The notes under the pieces are model-generated. The model ran no database searches, was not told the origin of the DNA, and saw only the letters and a list, made by a program, of their open reading frames with translations. Made by a program: the position numbers and the translations under genes. 64,000 nt of DNA from an uncultured Schlesneria sp. (GTDB lineage Bacteria > Planctomycetota > Planctomycetia > Planctomycetales > Planctomycetaceae): contig CAIQIR010000059.1 in NCBI GenBank assembly GCA_903871875.1, forward strand, positions 1 through 64,000. Direction: 5' to 3'. Position 1 is the stretch's first letter, and every line of letters begins with the position of its first letter. Positions 47,400 to 56,279 of the stretch are shown piece after piece.

Positions 47400-47717
47400 T
47401 CAGTTGAATGGCTTGTAGTTGGTATTGCTACCCATGCAAACGATCAGCGCGAAGAACGTCGCACCTTCGATCAAAGCGGCCGCGATGATCATCGCGGTTT
47501 GGATCTTGGCCGCAACTTCCGGCTGACGAGCCATTCCTTCCACGGCAGCTTGACCAATACGGCCGATGCCGTAGCCAGCTCCGCAAATCGTCAAAGCAGC
47601 ACCGATGGCTGCCGAGAAATGCACTCCGCCGCTGCCCCCTTCGGCAGCGAACGCAGGTGCCGACAAGGCGAGAAACATTCCAACGCCGTACACCAAAACT
47701 CGCAAATTCTGACTCAC
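47400..47717 (-). CDS. atpE: ATP synthase F0 c subunit with signal-peptide-like N-terminus
   Basis: 105 aa. The start is taken as a GTG at 47717, preceded by GGAGAG 5 nt upstream; the frame is open further but without similarity. The signal segment (LVYGVGMFLALSAPAFA) is followed by the two c-ring helices with the RQP loop (ARQPE, 63-67) and the ion-binding Glu84 (ALIEGATFF). The absence of the Ser/Thr after Glu suggests H+ rather than Na+. Usual c subunits are about 80 aa. Confidence 0.93.
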   Translation of the reverse strand: MSQNLRVLVYGVGMFLALSAPAFAAEGGSGGVHFSAAIGAALTICGAGYGIGRIGQAAVEGMARQPEVAAKIQTAMIIAAALIEGATFFALIVCMGSNTNYKPFN

Positions 47718-47777
47718 TTCAACTCTCCTAACCCGGAAATTTGGGCAGTACCCAAAGACATTTGGCAAAACAGCACA

Positions 47778-48683
47778 TCAGTGTGGATTCACGGCCGCAC
47801 TAATGAATAACGACGTCAACAAGGCAAATACATACGCTTGCAGGAAAGCGACAAACAGTTCCAACATCCCGATGGCGACTTGAGCCAAAATACTGGCCGG
47901 CATCACCAGGCCCCACAGTGCACCATTGGCCACGATCTCTTCCGCAGCGATAAAGCTCAGGAACACTCCCAGTACGGTGTGGCCGGCCATGATGTTGGCG
48001 AAAAGTCGAATTGCGAGCACGCCATGCTTGATCAGCAGACCACCCGCTTCGATCACCCAGATCATCGGTAGAAGCACGATCGCAATCGGCGCCGGCAAGT
48101 CCATGTGCGGCACCAGCGATTTCAGAAATCCACCAAACCCCGATCGTTCTGAACCGTAATAGGCGACGTGCAAGAATGTCACGAATGCCAGCGCACCAGT
48201 CACATTGATGTTAGCGGTAGGAGATCCCAACAGCGGAATCGCGCCGAGCAGGTTGCAGAACAAAACGAAGAAGAAGACGCTCCACACATACGGCAGATAT
48301 TTGTCCGCCGGGTGTCCGACTTCAACAGCATGTGAAATGTCAGAGTGTTCGGCGTGATGGTGGTGACCTTCGCCATGACCGTCCCCATGGCCATGATCGT
48401 CGTGCGGAATACCGATCGATGGGCGAACGACCTCGTCCCGCACATAGGCCGCCAGCATTTCCCAGAAGTTCCACCAGACGCCTTTGGCCGGCTGACCATG
48501 GGTCACTCGCTTCGCCAAACCACGGAAGACCAATAGTACCAACAGAGCCGCAACGACCTGCAGAACCATGTATTTGGTCAGGCCGAAGGGCAACACGAGC
48601 TGCTGGTCGCGCCCCAGCAGCTTGAGCATAAACCCGGGAAGCTCCCAGGTTTTACCGTCGCGTACGTGATGAAAAGGGTCCAT
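47778..48683 (-). CDS. atpB: ATP synthase F0 a subunit with His-rich insertion
   Basis: 301 aa from the ATG at 48683. Polytopic membrane protein with the essential Arg226 (GVLAIRLFANIMAGH). Between the first two helices residues about 94-124 form an unusually His/Asp-rich loop (12 His in 31 residues). Provides the proton half-channels at the c ring. Confidence 0.94.
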   Translation of the reverse strand: MDPFHHVRDGKTWELPGFMLKLLGRDQQLVLPFGLTKYMVLQVVAALLVLLVFRGLAKRVTHGQPAKGVWWNFWEMLAAYVRDEVVRPSIGIPHDDHGHGDGHGEGHHHHAEHSDISHAVEVGHPADKYLPYVWSVFFFVLFCNLLGAIPLLGSPTANINVTGALAFVTFLHVAYYGSERSGFGGFLKSLVPHMDLPAPIAIVLLPMIWVIEAGGLLIKHGVLAIRLFANIMAGHTVLGVFLSFIAAEEIVANGALWGLVMPASILAQVAIGMLELFVAFLQAYVFALLTSLFISAAVNPH

Positions 48684-48704
48684 AACTGCCAACACGCTAG
48701 TGCT

Positions 48705-49094
48705 TTATTGTTTTGCCGCATCCACGGGAGACGGCAGCAATACCATCCAAGTTTCGAGGGCGAGTGACGCCAGATACCCGACAATTAACCAGACCGTGAA
48801 TTCACGAAATCCCAGATCTGGGCGAATCGCACTGATCGTGACCATACCCAACAGCACGAACAGCAATCGAACCGCCGTCCCGACGAGTACGACATACGCC
48901 GAAAGATCGACATGTCTCATTAATTCGCCGGCGTAGATCGTTAACCAGCCCGGCACGAGACACAGCAATACGGAGTACGCAACCCCTTCAACACCCCTTA
49001 ACCCAACCAACCCTGACGCGATGACGGCTTCCAGGCCACCGCAAACCAGCATTCCCAAGGTAAAGACAGCCAGCCGACGCGCCAGGGACTGCAT
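48705..49094 (-). CDS. Small membrane protein of the atp operon (AtpI-like), 129 aa
   Basis: Four hydrophobic segments (LAVFTLGMLVCGGLEAVIASGL, YSVLLCLVPGWLTIYAGEL, YVVLVGTAVRLLFVLLGM, VWLIVGYLASLALETWMVLL). Position between the AtpZ-like gene and atpB, and size, match AtpI-type assembly factors. GAGGA precedes the ATG at 49094; the upstream open frame overlaps the preceding gene and is not used. Confidence 0.75.
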   Translation of the reverse strand: MQSLARRLAVFTLGMLVCGGLEAVIASGLVGLRGVEGVAYSVLLCLVPGWLTIYAGELMRHVDLSAYVVLVGTAVRLLFVLLGMVTISAIRPDLGFREFTVWLIVGYLASLALETWMVLLPSPVDAAKQ

Positions 49095-49126
49095 CCCAAT
49101 CCTCAATTCAACTGATTCCGTGGCTG

Positions 49127-49366
49127 TCAATCTTTGGAATTTTCGCTGTCCTTGGCGAACCGCACCAATTCCAGCATCGAGATCGTAAATCCGAGCACCG
49201 CACCCACGATCAACAACCAAGGTGCCGTGTTGAATTTGCTGTCGGCCCACCACCCGATCGCTGGCGGGATGGCCATTTGCATTCCAATCGACGTTACCCT
49301 GCCCGCTAGAACATAACCTCGAGCTGCCGCGCTACGCCCATCGCGATCCTGATCGCTGTTGGTCAC
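49127..49366 (-). CDS. AtpZ/AtpR-type small membrane protein (F0F1 ATPase gene 1 family)
   Basis: 79 aa from a GTG. Two transmembrane helices (ARGYVLAGRVTSIGMQMAIPPAIGWWAD and PWLLIVGAVLGFTISMLELVRFA), the hairpin typical of the AtpZ/AtpQ-R family. First gene of the atp operon. Suggested roles of relatives are c-ring assembly or Mg2+/Ca2+ transport. Confidence 0.8.
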   Translation of the reverse strand: MTNSDQDRDGRSAAARGYVLAGRVTSIGMQMAIPPAIGWWADSKFNTAPWLLIVGAVLGFTISMLELVRFAKDSENSKD

Positions 49367-50135
49367 AACTCGACTCGGAAAAGTATTACGGTTCGTTCAG
49401 GAAGGCCGAATCCTAGCCGTGGTGATATGTGATGTCAAAGCAGGCGGTTTGGCAGGTGGAGAATTCTCATTTTTGGTTCTCTCCACACGCTCAAAATCAT
49501 CAAATCGGAGAAAGGTGGTTGCGGAAGGAAACCGGTTTGAGCCGGTACCTGATGTTCTTCTATTTTCGCGTCAGTGGAGGATCATGATTTCGCGGCCCGA
49601 TTTCGGAGTCCATCGGTGACAAATCGGTGTGGTTTGATTCGTTGTTCTCGCAAATCGATGGCCTTGTTGATGGGGCAAAATGTTCCAAAAAATGCGAGAA
49701 AGCAGGGGCCGACAAGAAAAAGGGGCACCCAATCGCCGGGAATTGCAAACGAAAAATGGAAGGGTTCAGCCATCGGCTCGCGGGTTGAAGAAAAAGCCCT
49801 GTTTGCGCACGACAAATTCCCATTTCCATCACAAGTGAACCTTACGGTCCAAGGTGACGTTCTGACCCACAAACCAGGAGCGACTTGGCGCGCCTGCCCG
49901 TCGAATTCGGAATGTGGAATGGATCATCGAATCGTCAGCGTGGTCGGGTCGAAAGTTGTCAGGTTGTCATGCCGGAATTCAGAAAAATACGGAACGTCGG
50001 CCGACGCCCGGTTTGTGTGGTCTGCCCTGATTGAGATTTCCCCTGAAATGACTTCGTGAATGAGGTCGCGCTGAGGTCGCGGAGTTACAATCGGGGGCGA
50101 AATCTCTTCCGTTCAACTTCCAGAGAACCTGTGCC
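49367..50135. other. Divergent intergenic region upstream of the atp operon
   Basis: About 770 bp. It should hold the atp operon promoter (minus) and the promoter of the propeller gene (plus). Several short frames exist on both strands (for example 49574-50059 +) but they have poor, Lys/Arg/Ser-rich compositions and no similarity. A pair of direct repeats lies at 50061-50081. Confidence 0.4.
50061..50081 (+). repeat. Direct repeat TGAGGTCGCG x2, 11-bp period
   Basis: Two copies of TGAGGTCGCG start 11 bp apart, one helical turn, 55-75 bp upstream of the propeller gene start. This spacing suits two protomers of a regulator on one DNA face. No regulator can be named. Confidence 0.3.
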
Positions 50136-51047
50136 ATGCCACTCGCTCGATTTGTCTGCTTCACTGTGAGTCTGCTGCTATCGGTCACTTGCTCGTTGAT
50201 GGCCGAAGACAACTCCGCGGTTCATACCGGCCGGGCGAGGAAAGTTCTGGTCGGCGATTACTCAGCGAAAGCACTGGCGCTGGTTGATCGGAACGGTGAC
50301 ATCGAATGGCAGATTCCCATTCGGAACATTCATGATGTCTCGCTGCTTCCCAACGGCAACATCCTGTTCCAGACCGATTGGACTGAGATTGTCGAGATGA
50401 CATCCGAACGAAAAATCGTCTGGAAATATGATGCAGCGCGACAGAACGGCAATGAGGGCAAACGAGTGGAGGTGCATGCCTTTCAGCGGCTGGCCAATGG
50501 TCTGACGATGATCGTCGAAAGCGGACCTGCTCGGATAATTGAGGTCGACGTTGATGGCAAAATTCAGAAACACGTGCCACTGAAAGTGGAGTATCCGAAT
50601 CCGCACACCGATACGCGCCTGGTGCGAAAGCTGGACAATGGCAACTACCTTGTCGCACATGAAGGCGACAACAAGATCGTGCGTGAGTACGACGACACCG
50701 GAAAAATTGTCTGGGAATACAAAACCGGAACCAAGGTCTATTCGGCGTTACGATTGAAGAACGGCAATACGCTGATCGGAATGGGTGACGGCCACCGCGT
50801 GATTGAGGTCGACAACGCGGGCAAAACAGTCTGGTCCGTCGAGGAAAAGGAACTTCCCGGCATTACCCTGGCCTGGGTGACGATGGTGCAGCGATTGCCT
50901 GACGGGAATACACTGATTGTCAATTGCCACTGCGGTGAGAATAATCCCCAGTTGATCGAAGTCGATGCCGACAAGCGAGTCGTCTGGACGTTCAAAGATT
51001 TTCGTCGGTTTGGCAACAGCCTGCCGGTGGCCCTGATTGCGGACTGA
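50136..51047 (+). CDS. Secreted PQQ-type beta-propeller protein
   Basis: 303 aa. Signal peptide (MPLARFVCFTVSLLLSVTCSLMA) and then repeated strands of the DxxGKIVWEY type: DRNGDIEWQIPI, SERKIVWKYD, DDTGKIVWEYKT, DNAGKTVWSVEE, DADKRVVWTFKD, alternating with LPNGNILF/LDNGNYLV/LPDGNTLIV. Six to seven propeller blades. Periplasmic or surface; no catalytic residues identified. Confidence 0.82.
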   Translation: MPLARFVCFTVSLLLSVTCSLMAEDNSAVHTGRARKVLVGDYSAKALALVDRNGDIEWQIPIRNIHDVSLLPNGNILFQTDWTEIVEMTSERKIVWKYDAARQNGNEGKRVEVHAFQRLANGLTMIVESGPARIIEVDVDGKIQKHVPLKVEYPNPHTDTRLVRKLDNGNYLVAHEGDNKIVREYDDTGKIVWEYKTGTKVYSALRLKNGNTLIGMGDGHRVIEVDNAGKTVWSVEEKELPGITLAWVTMVQRLPDGNTLIVNCHCGENNPQLIEVDADKRVVWTFKDFRRFGNSLPVALIAD

Positions 51048-51072
51048 CTCTCGACGACCAGGATGAACGCAG

Positions 51073-51768
51073 ATGCTCGTGAGCACAAAAAAGACGGTGA
51101 TCATCACGGGGGCGACCCGTGGTTGTGGTCGAGCCATGGTCGAACGCTTTATCGAAGCGGGTCATACCGTTTTTGGCTGCGGCCGATCGGTGACAGATGT
51201 GGAAGAGATGCGATCGGTCTTCGCGTCCACTCATCAGTTCGACGTGGTCGACGTGTCGGACGATCGCCAAGTTGGGGCGTGGGCTCGGTCGATGCTCGAG
51301 ACCGGTTTGATTCCCGATTTGCTGATTAACAACGCGGGCGTCATGAATCGATTGGCGCCGTTATGGCAAGTGTCGGCTGACGAGTTTCGGCAGGTGGTCG
51401 AGATCAATCTGATCGGTACGGCCAACGTAATTCGGCATTTTGTTCCATCGATGATTGGGCGACGGCGAGGAACGATTATCAATTTCAGTTCCGGCTGGGG
51501 ACGATCAACGGCACCCGAAGTCGCTCCCTATTGTGCGACCAAGTATGCCGTGGAAGGATTGTCGCAGGCACTCGCTCAAGAACTTCCCTCAGGGATGGCC
51601 GCGGTCGCAATGAACCCGGGTATCATCAACACCGACATGTTGCAGTCCTGTTGGGGCGACGGCGCCGGGCAGTATCCTTCCGCTGATCGTTGGAGTCGTG
51701 TGGCTGTGCCCTATTTTCTGGGGATCAATTCTCGAGACAACGGTCGTTCCCTGAGCGTGCCGCTGTGA
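51073..51768 (+). CDS. Short-chain dehydrogenase/reductase
   Basis: 231 aa with the classical SDR pattern: nucleotide-binding TGATRGCG (12-19), NNAG (86-89), catalytic Ser139/140 (NFSSGWG), Tyr153 and Lys157 (YCATK), and PG near 190. Uses NAD(P)H; substrate unknown. Starts 26 nt after the propeller gene and may be co-transcribed. Confidence 0.9.
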   Translation: MLVSTKKTVIITGATRGCGRAMVERFIEAGHTVFGCGRSVTDVEEMRSVFASTHQFDVVDVSDDRQVGAWARSMLETGLIPDLLINNAGVMNRLAPLWQVSADEFRQVVEINLIGTANVIRHFVPSMIGRRRGTIINFSSGWGRSTAPEVAPYCATKYAVEGLSQALAQELPSGMAAVAMNPGIINTDMLQSCWGDGAGQYPSADRWSRVAVPYFLGINSRDNGRSLSVPL

Positions 51769-51895
51769 AACGATCGGGATCACTTGCCCAAGCAGGATCG
51801 TTGTGAGTCAGGATGACGGCTGAATCGGGAAACGGGTAATTTGCGGTGGGGCACCGCGTGTGTTGATGGCAGATCGATTTTGGGAGAGATCCTTC

Positions 51896-52939
51896 ATGTT
51901 GACGGCATTGCTATTCGTGATTCTTGGTGCACCGCCGGTGGTGACTGATGATGCGGCTGAGGCGAAATATCTGGCCAATCAAAGGCAAGTGACGCTCGGG
52001 CTTCCGCGCGCGGGCGAAGGATACTTCTCGCCGAAGGGAGACTGGATCGTCTATCAGGCTTATCCGATCGGCTATCCGTTTTATCAAATTTACGTGCAGA
52101 AGCTGGACGAGAAGACGCCACGACTATTGAGCACCGGCCGGGGCCGGACGACTTGCGCCTATTTTTCCCCGGACGGAACAAAGATCTTATTTGCGTCGAG
52201 TCATACCGATCCGCAAATCGATCAGACCGAACTGAAAGCCCGTGAAGAAGCAGCCAAGGGAGGTCGGCGTCGGTACATGTGGGACTTCGATCCTCACATG
52301 GATATTTACGAGATCAATTTTGACGGAACAGGTCTCAAGCGTCTGACCGATTCGCCCGGCTATGATGCCGAGGGAAGTTATTCTTCCGACGGTAAGCAGA
52401 TTGTTTTCACGTCGTCCCGGGACCGTGATCCCGATCTGTACATCATGGACGCCGATGGATCAAACGTGCGGCGGTTGACCAACCATCCGGGATATGACGG
52501 AGGTCCTTTTTTCTCGCCCGACAATCAGTGGGTGATCTTTCGTTCGGACCGGCAGAAGGAACATATGCTACAACTGTTCGCGATTTCGGTCGACGGCAAG
52601 ACCGAGGTCCAGCTGACGAACAATCTCGATCAGGTGAACTGGTGTCCGTACTTCCATCCCAGCGGTAAGTACATCGTCTGGGCTTCGGCCGATTACAGCA
52701 AAGGGCCGGCGAATGCACCCTTTCATCTCTTCACCATGGAGATCGACCGGTCCGGCGGATCGTTCAAGGGTGGAGCGATCACGCAGGTCACTTCGAGCAC
52801 GGCTCAGGACGTACTGCCGGTGTTCAGTCCCGATGGAAAGAGCCTGATGTGGACGTCGACACGCACTCCTGATGGCTCCAGCCAGTTGTGGATTGCAGAC
52901 TGGCTGCGTGGTCGCGAGGAAGCGAACTCGGCCAAGTAA
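51896..52939 (+). CDS. Secreted TolB-like (PD40) beta-propeller protein
   Basis: 347 aa from the ATG at 51896 with GGAGAG 8 nt upstream. A short signal peptide is followed by repeated PD40 motifs (AYFSPDGTKILFASS, GSYSSDGKQIVFTSSRDRDPDLYIMDADGSNVRRLTNHPGYDGGPFFSPD, PVFSPDGKSLMWTS). This is the TolB C-terminal propeller without the TolB N-terminal domain. Probably binds peptides or polysaccharide; function not assignable. Confidence 0.85.
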   Translation: MLTALLFVILGAPPVVTDDAAEAKYLANQRQVTLGLPRAGEGYFSPKGDWIVYQAYPIGYPFYQIYVQKLDEKTPRLLSTGRGRTTCAYFSPDGTKILFASSHTDPQIDQTELKAREEAAKGGRRRYMWDFDPHMDIYEINFDGTGLKRLTDSPGYDAEGSYSSDGKQIVFTSSRDRDPDLYIMDADGSNVRRLTNHPGYDGGPFFSPDNQWVIFRSDRQKEHMLQLFAISVDGKTEVQLTNNLDQVNWCPYFHPSGKYIVWASADYSKGPANAPFHLFTMEIDRSGGSFKGGAITQVTSSTAQDVLPVFSPDGKSLMWTSTRTPDGSSQLWIADWLRGREEANSAK

Positions 52940-53008
52940 TCGGGTCAGATGTCTGCCGTTTGGGCAACCGGGGTGGCCTCCACTTCGAGCGCCTACGTCC
53001 GATGGTCC

Positions 53009-53485
53009 CTAGCCGGTTTTGCCGCGGCGATTTTGAGATTGATCGACGCGCTGTTTGTGCTTGAGGTAGTAACACTGCAACTCGTTGACGCAGGAACGAC
53101 CGTTGGGTGAAAGCGTCATACAGCGTGCTTCGCCCGATTGGGCCTTTAAGACGGCGGCCTTCGTTCGAGACACTCCACCCTCTTCGACATCGCGTTCAAT
53201 ATCTTCTCGCCGGAGTCCGAAGCAGCTGCAAATCGGGGCTTCGGCATCTTTGATCGGGATGAGATGATCGAACTGTTTCCGGTTGACGATGGCCGAATAA
53301 TCGTCGAAGTAGACGACTTCACAAAGGCTATCGGGACAGAAATAGGCAGATTCGGCCAGCGTGTTGAGAGCGTCGAATGGCACTTGGGCTCTCAGCGTTT
53401 CGGGCCCGACTGGTTGTCCGATCGAAGCACATTCGGGACAACGGCTGGGGAATTGATCCGGTTCGCGAATGAAGGCTTTGTTCAT
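53009..53485 (-). CDS. CopZ-like zinc / [2Fe-2S] binding protein
   Basis: 158 aa. The N-terminal half has C16xxC19 and C50...C55, as in the zinc-binding domain of Archaeoglobus-type CopZ. The second half is BFD-like with CSC (86,88), REDIERDVEEGG and C122, the [2Fe-2S] region, plus two further Cys near 132 and 138. No HMA copper domain is attached, and no copper ATPase is near. Possibly a metal-delivery or redox protein. Confidence 0.7.
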   Translation of the reverse strand: MNKAFIREPDQFPSRCPECASIGQPVGPETLRAQVPFDALNTLAESAYFCPDSLCEVVYFDDYSAIVNRKQFDHLIPIKDAEAPICSCFGLRREDIERDVEEGGVSRTKAAVLKAQSGEARCMTLSPNGRSCVNELQCYYLKHKQRVDQSQNRRGKTG

Positions 53486-53669
53486 GGTCTCTCGGATGTC
53501 CAGTGAGGGTTGATGCTGTGGACCGCGCTGGTCGAAGCGGCCGACGACAACCGGTTTGGGGGGCTGATCACGGAATCTTCACCATAGCCCTTGTGAGCAA
53601 ATGAAGCGCCGCATGCAAAAGTCGCATCCACAGCCGCGCAGGATCAGATGATCGCTGCCACCGCGGCTT

Positions 53670-55409
53670 TCAGGGATGGGCGGCGATCTGTTCAGTTTTC
53701 AGGACGATCAACATCCTCATCAGGCGAGGATCACGTTGGCCGAAATTCGATCGAGCCGGTTTCTGCTGAAAATTGTCCACAACACCAAACGACAGCGAAT
53801 TACCCGCGAACAGATTGACTGGGGCACCCCCTCTGTTTTGGCGTGTTGGTCCTTGCTGTTGCGTCGGGTGACGTTGGTTATCGACCGCGACCCGAAATGT
53901 CGCGTATCCCTGCGATGAATTGCCGATGTCTTGGCTCGCCTTATCGGATTTGACGTCCTTCTTGTCAAGAGGGGTCTTTGAGAGTGGCGAATCGGAATCG
54001 TCCCCATTGGCCACAGGGGCTGCTGCCGAATCGGCCACACCCTTACCGGCGATCGTTCCGGCGAGAATTCTCGCTTTTCGTCGTTGGGTCTCTTTCCATT
54101 CGATGTCGCGATTGCGGTCGTCATTGACGGTCATTCCATTCAAGCTGGCAAAAGAATGGATCACAAAATCGGCTTCGGCAGCGACCGACGGCTGATCAGG
54201 GGCGGTGTCGTGAACTTCAAACGCTTGGGCTGGTGTTTTCCCGTCAGCTTTGACATCGGCTGTCGCGGCCGAGGCCGAGGCGGAGTTTTGGTTGAGCCGC
54301 AGTTCAATTGGCAGCTGCGGAGCCAATTCCCGATAGATCTCTGGATGAAGCTGCACTGATTCCGCGAGGGCATCGGCCAGTTGTGTTCCTGACGCTCGGA
54401 CATATAGCACGATCAGTTCGTCGGGCGAGGCGATTTTCTGACTGGCAGGCTTACCAGCAAGACCGGTTCCTTTGGTCGCGGTGGAGATGCCGGACGGCAG
54501 ATCATTCTCGGCCGGTCGCAGATCCCGCTTCTGCAGCAGCAGTCGCATTTCTTCGATCCCTTTGTCGATATCGACGACGACGAGCTCGACGATCATAACG
54601 GTGTTGTCGGGATCAGCCACATGCTGCACAATGACGTCGCCCCGTTTCAACGACTGCAGGAATTCCTCTTTCGGTTGGGGCACTAACTGCATCTCGCCTG
54701 TCATTTCACCAACCTGGACGTTTTGCGGTTGAGCCACAAGCAAGTTCGGCGCGGCCGCTTTTTCCGGTTCGGTCGCCACCGTCGATTTCTTGAGTGCCAA
54801 CGACAGAGGAGAGGTGGTCGACAACGATTCATTGAGCGTTCCCGTCGCAATTGGCGGATTCACTTCTCGCGCTAGCTGCGAGTTGTTATTCACCACCGAA
54901 AATCCGGGTGCGGACGGTACTGGCAAATCGGCAGGCAATTCCATCAAATCCACATGATCTTGGGCAACAATCCGATCCTCGGTCGGTCGATTGTGATTCG
55001 AATCGTCACGCGTTGCCACTTGCAAACGTACGGCGTCATTTTTCGTGGTATTGTACGGCGACGGACTACCGGCGACGTACAACACCAGTGATGCCAAGGT
55101 GGCGAAGATTCCGGTGGCAAAGGCCGTCCATTCACGACGCAAATTTCGCGGTTTCGCGGTGGCGGAAGCCGCGACCGTCTGCTGAATCTTTTGGATTTGC
55201 GTTTGGACGTTCGTCGCCAGATCCGCAGGTGCTGCTTCGCGCGGGAATGAATGCAATAGCGCCGACAACTTTGAAGTGTCGTCCAGCGACTGCCGCCGTT
55301 CGGCCGAAGATTCGAGCAGCCGTTCGACCTGTCGACGCTCGTCAGGTGTGACTTCGCCATCGAAGTAGGCCGAAATCAATTCGTCGGGAACCGGTTGGTT
55401 CATGGTCAT
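53670..55409 (-). CDS. Membrane anti-sigma factor-like protein with large extracytoplasmic part
   Basis: 579 aa from the ATG at 55409 (AGGA upstream). Residues about 8-55 match the helical anti-sigma N-terminal domain (DELISAYFDGEVTPDERRQVERLL), but the His-x3-Cys-x2-Cys zinc ligands are absent. One transmembrane helix lies at about 94-114. The remaining about 460 residues, Ser/Ala/Gln-rich, include a beta-rich segment (DVIVQHVADPDNTVMIVELVVVDIDKGIEEMRLLL). It follows the ECF sigma gene by 144 nt in the same direction, so it is its probable antagonist. Confidence 0.78.
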   Translation of the reverse strand: MTMNQPVPDELISAYFDGEVTPDERRQVERLLESSAERRQSLDDTSKLSALLHSFPREAAPADLATNVQTQIQKIQQTVAASATAKPRNLRREWTAFATGIFATLASLVLYVAGSPSPYNTTKNDAVRLQVATRDDSNHNRPTEDRIVAQDHVDLMELPADLPVPSAPGFSVVNNNSQLAREVNPPIATGTLNESLSTTSPLSLALKKSTVATEPEKAAAPNLLVAQPQNVQVGEMTGEMQLVPQPKEEFLQSLKRGDVIVQHVADPDNTVMIVELVVVDIDKGIEEMRLLLQKRDLRPAENDLPSGISTATKGTGLAGKPASQKIASPDELIVLYVRASGTQLADALAESVQLHPEIYRELAPQLPIELRLNQNSASASAATADVKADGKTPAQAFEVHDTAPDQPSVAAEADFVIHSFASLNGMTVNDDRNRDIEWKETQRRKARILAGTIAGKGVADSAAAPVANGDDSDSPLSKTPLDKKDVKSDKASQDIGNSSQGYATFRVAVDNQRHPTQQQGPTRQNRGGAPVNLFAGNSLSFGVVDNFQQKPARSNFGQRDPRLMRMLIVLKTEQIAAHP

Positions 55410-55553
55410 CGCTTCTTCCTGCTGCCACCACCGGCAGCCTCTTTCGTCAGGGCAAAACACGAAATCGATGAAAACGGACAATATTGGATGACGAACGTCG
55501 AGGATCCCCGGTCGGGAAATGCGTCCCTTTTGCTGGCGGGTAGTGGGACCATT

Positions 55554-56132
55554 TCAAAGGATCTCGGATCGAAGTAATACGGAAAGTTTATCTCGCAATT
55601 CGAGACGAGCCCGATGAATCCGACTGCGGACTGTTCCCAGCGGAACGTCCAACAAATCGGCGATTTCTTCGTAACTCATCCCGTCCATCTCTTTCAGTGT
55701 CAGTGCCGTACGAAACTCTTCGGACAATTCAGCCAGTGCCTGCTGAACGATCCGTTGTCGATCCGCCACGTCCATGGCATACGATGGTTCGCTCGACGGA
55801 TTCAGATCCGACGTCTCGATACCGATCGTCTCGCGTCGACCTTCGAGAGAAATCGACATACGTCTCATCTTTCGTTTGTCGCTCACCGCTCGATTGAAGG
55901 CGATGCGGAACAGCCACGAGTAGAACTGAGACTGTCCGCGAAAACTTGAAAGCTTTTGAAAAGCCTGGATAAACGCATCCTGCGCAACATCCTGGGCGTC
56001 ATCGCGCGAGCCCAGCAAGTGGATCAAAGAATGAAAAAGCCGGTTCTGATACCGCTCGACAAGCAGACCAAAAGCCTCTCGTCGACCGGCCAGACAGTTC
56101 TCGATCAGCGTTTGGTCCGGTATCTGGTTCAC
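55554..56132 (-). CDS. ECF (RpoE-like) RNA polymerase sigma factor
   Basis: 192 aa from a GTG. Sigma region 2 (FGLLVERYQNRLFHSLIHLLGSRDDAQDVAQDAFIQAFQKLSSFRGQSQFYSWLFRIAFN) and region 4 (ALAELSEEFRTALTLKEMDGMSYEEIADLLDVPLGTVRSRIHRARLELR) are both complete. Sigma region 2 binds the -10 element and region 4 the -35. Paired with the downstream anti-sigma-like gene. Confidence 0.93.
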   Translation of the reverse strand: MNQIPDQTLIENCLAGRREAFGLLVERYQNRLFHSLIHLLGSRDDAQDVAQDAFIQAFQKLSSFRGQSQFYSWLFRIAFNRAVSDKRKMRRMSISLEGRRETIGIETSDLNPSSEPSYAMDVADRQRIVQQALAELSEEFRTALTLKEMDGMSYEEIADLLDVPLGTVRSRIHRARLELRDKLSVLLRSEIL

Positions 56133-56211
56133 GATGAGCTGAACTTAGGACGCTGGCCCCGATAAAAAAGTTCCCATTCCCCGCCGCGGCCGAGCAGGAA
56201 TGCGCGAGAAA

Positions 56212-56238
56212 GGCCCCGCGGTCGACGACCCGAGGCCC
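56212..56238 (-). terminator. Probable terminator of the 56280-57914 gene
   Basis: In minus-strand orientation a G/C-rich interrupted stem (GGCC-T-CG-GGTC with GACC-GCG-GGGCC) is followed by TTTCTC, about 40 nt after the stop codon. Confidence 0.5.
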
Positions 56239-56279
56239 TGCTCTATTTTCATAACTATCGACAGCAAAAGCAAATAAGA

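Noticed and set aside
49574-50059. Plus-strand frame of 161 codons in the atp upstream region
   Set aside because: Unusual composition, no Shine-Dalgarno, no similarity; overlapping frames on the other strand are equally long.
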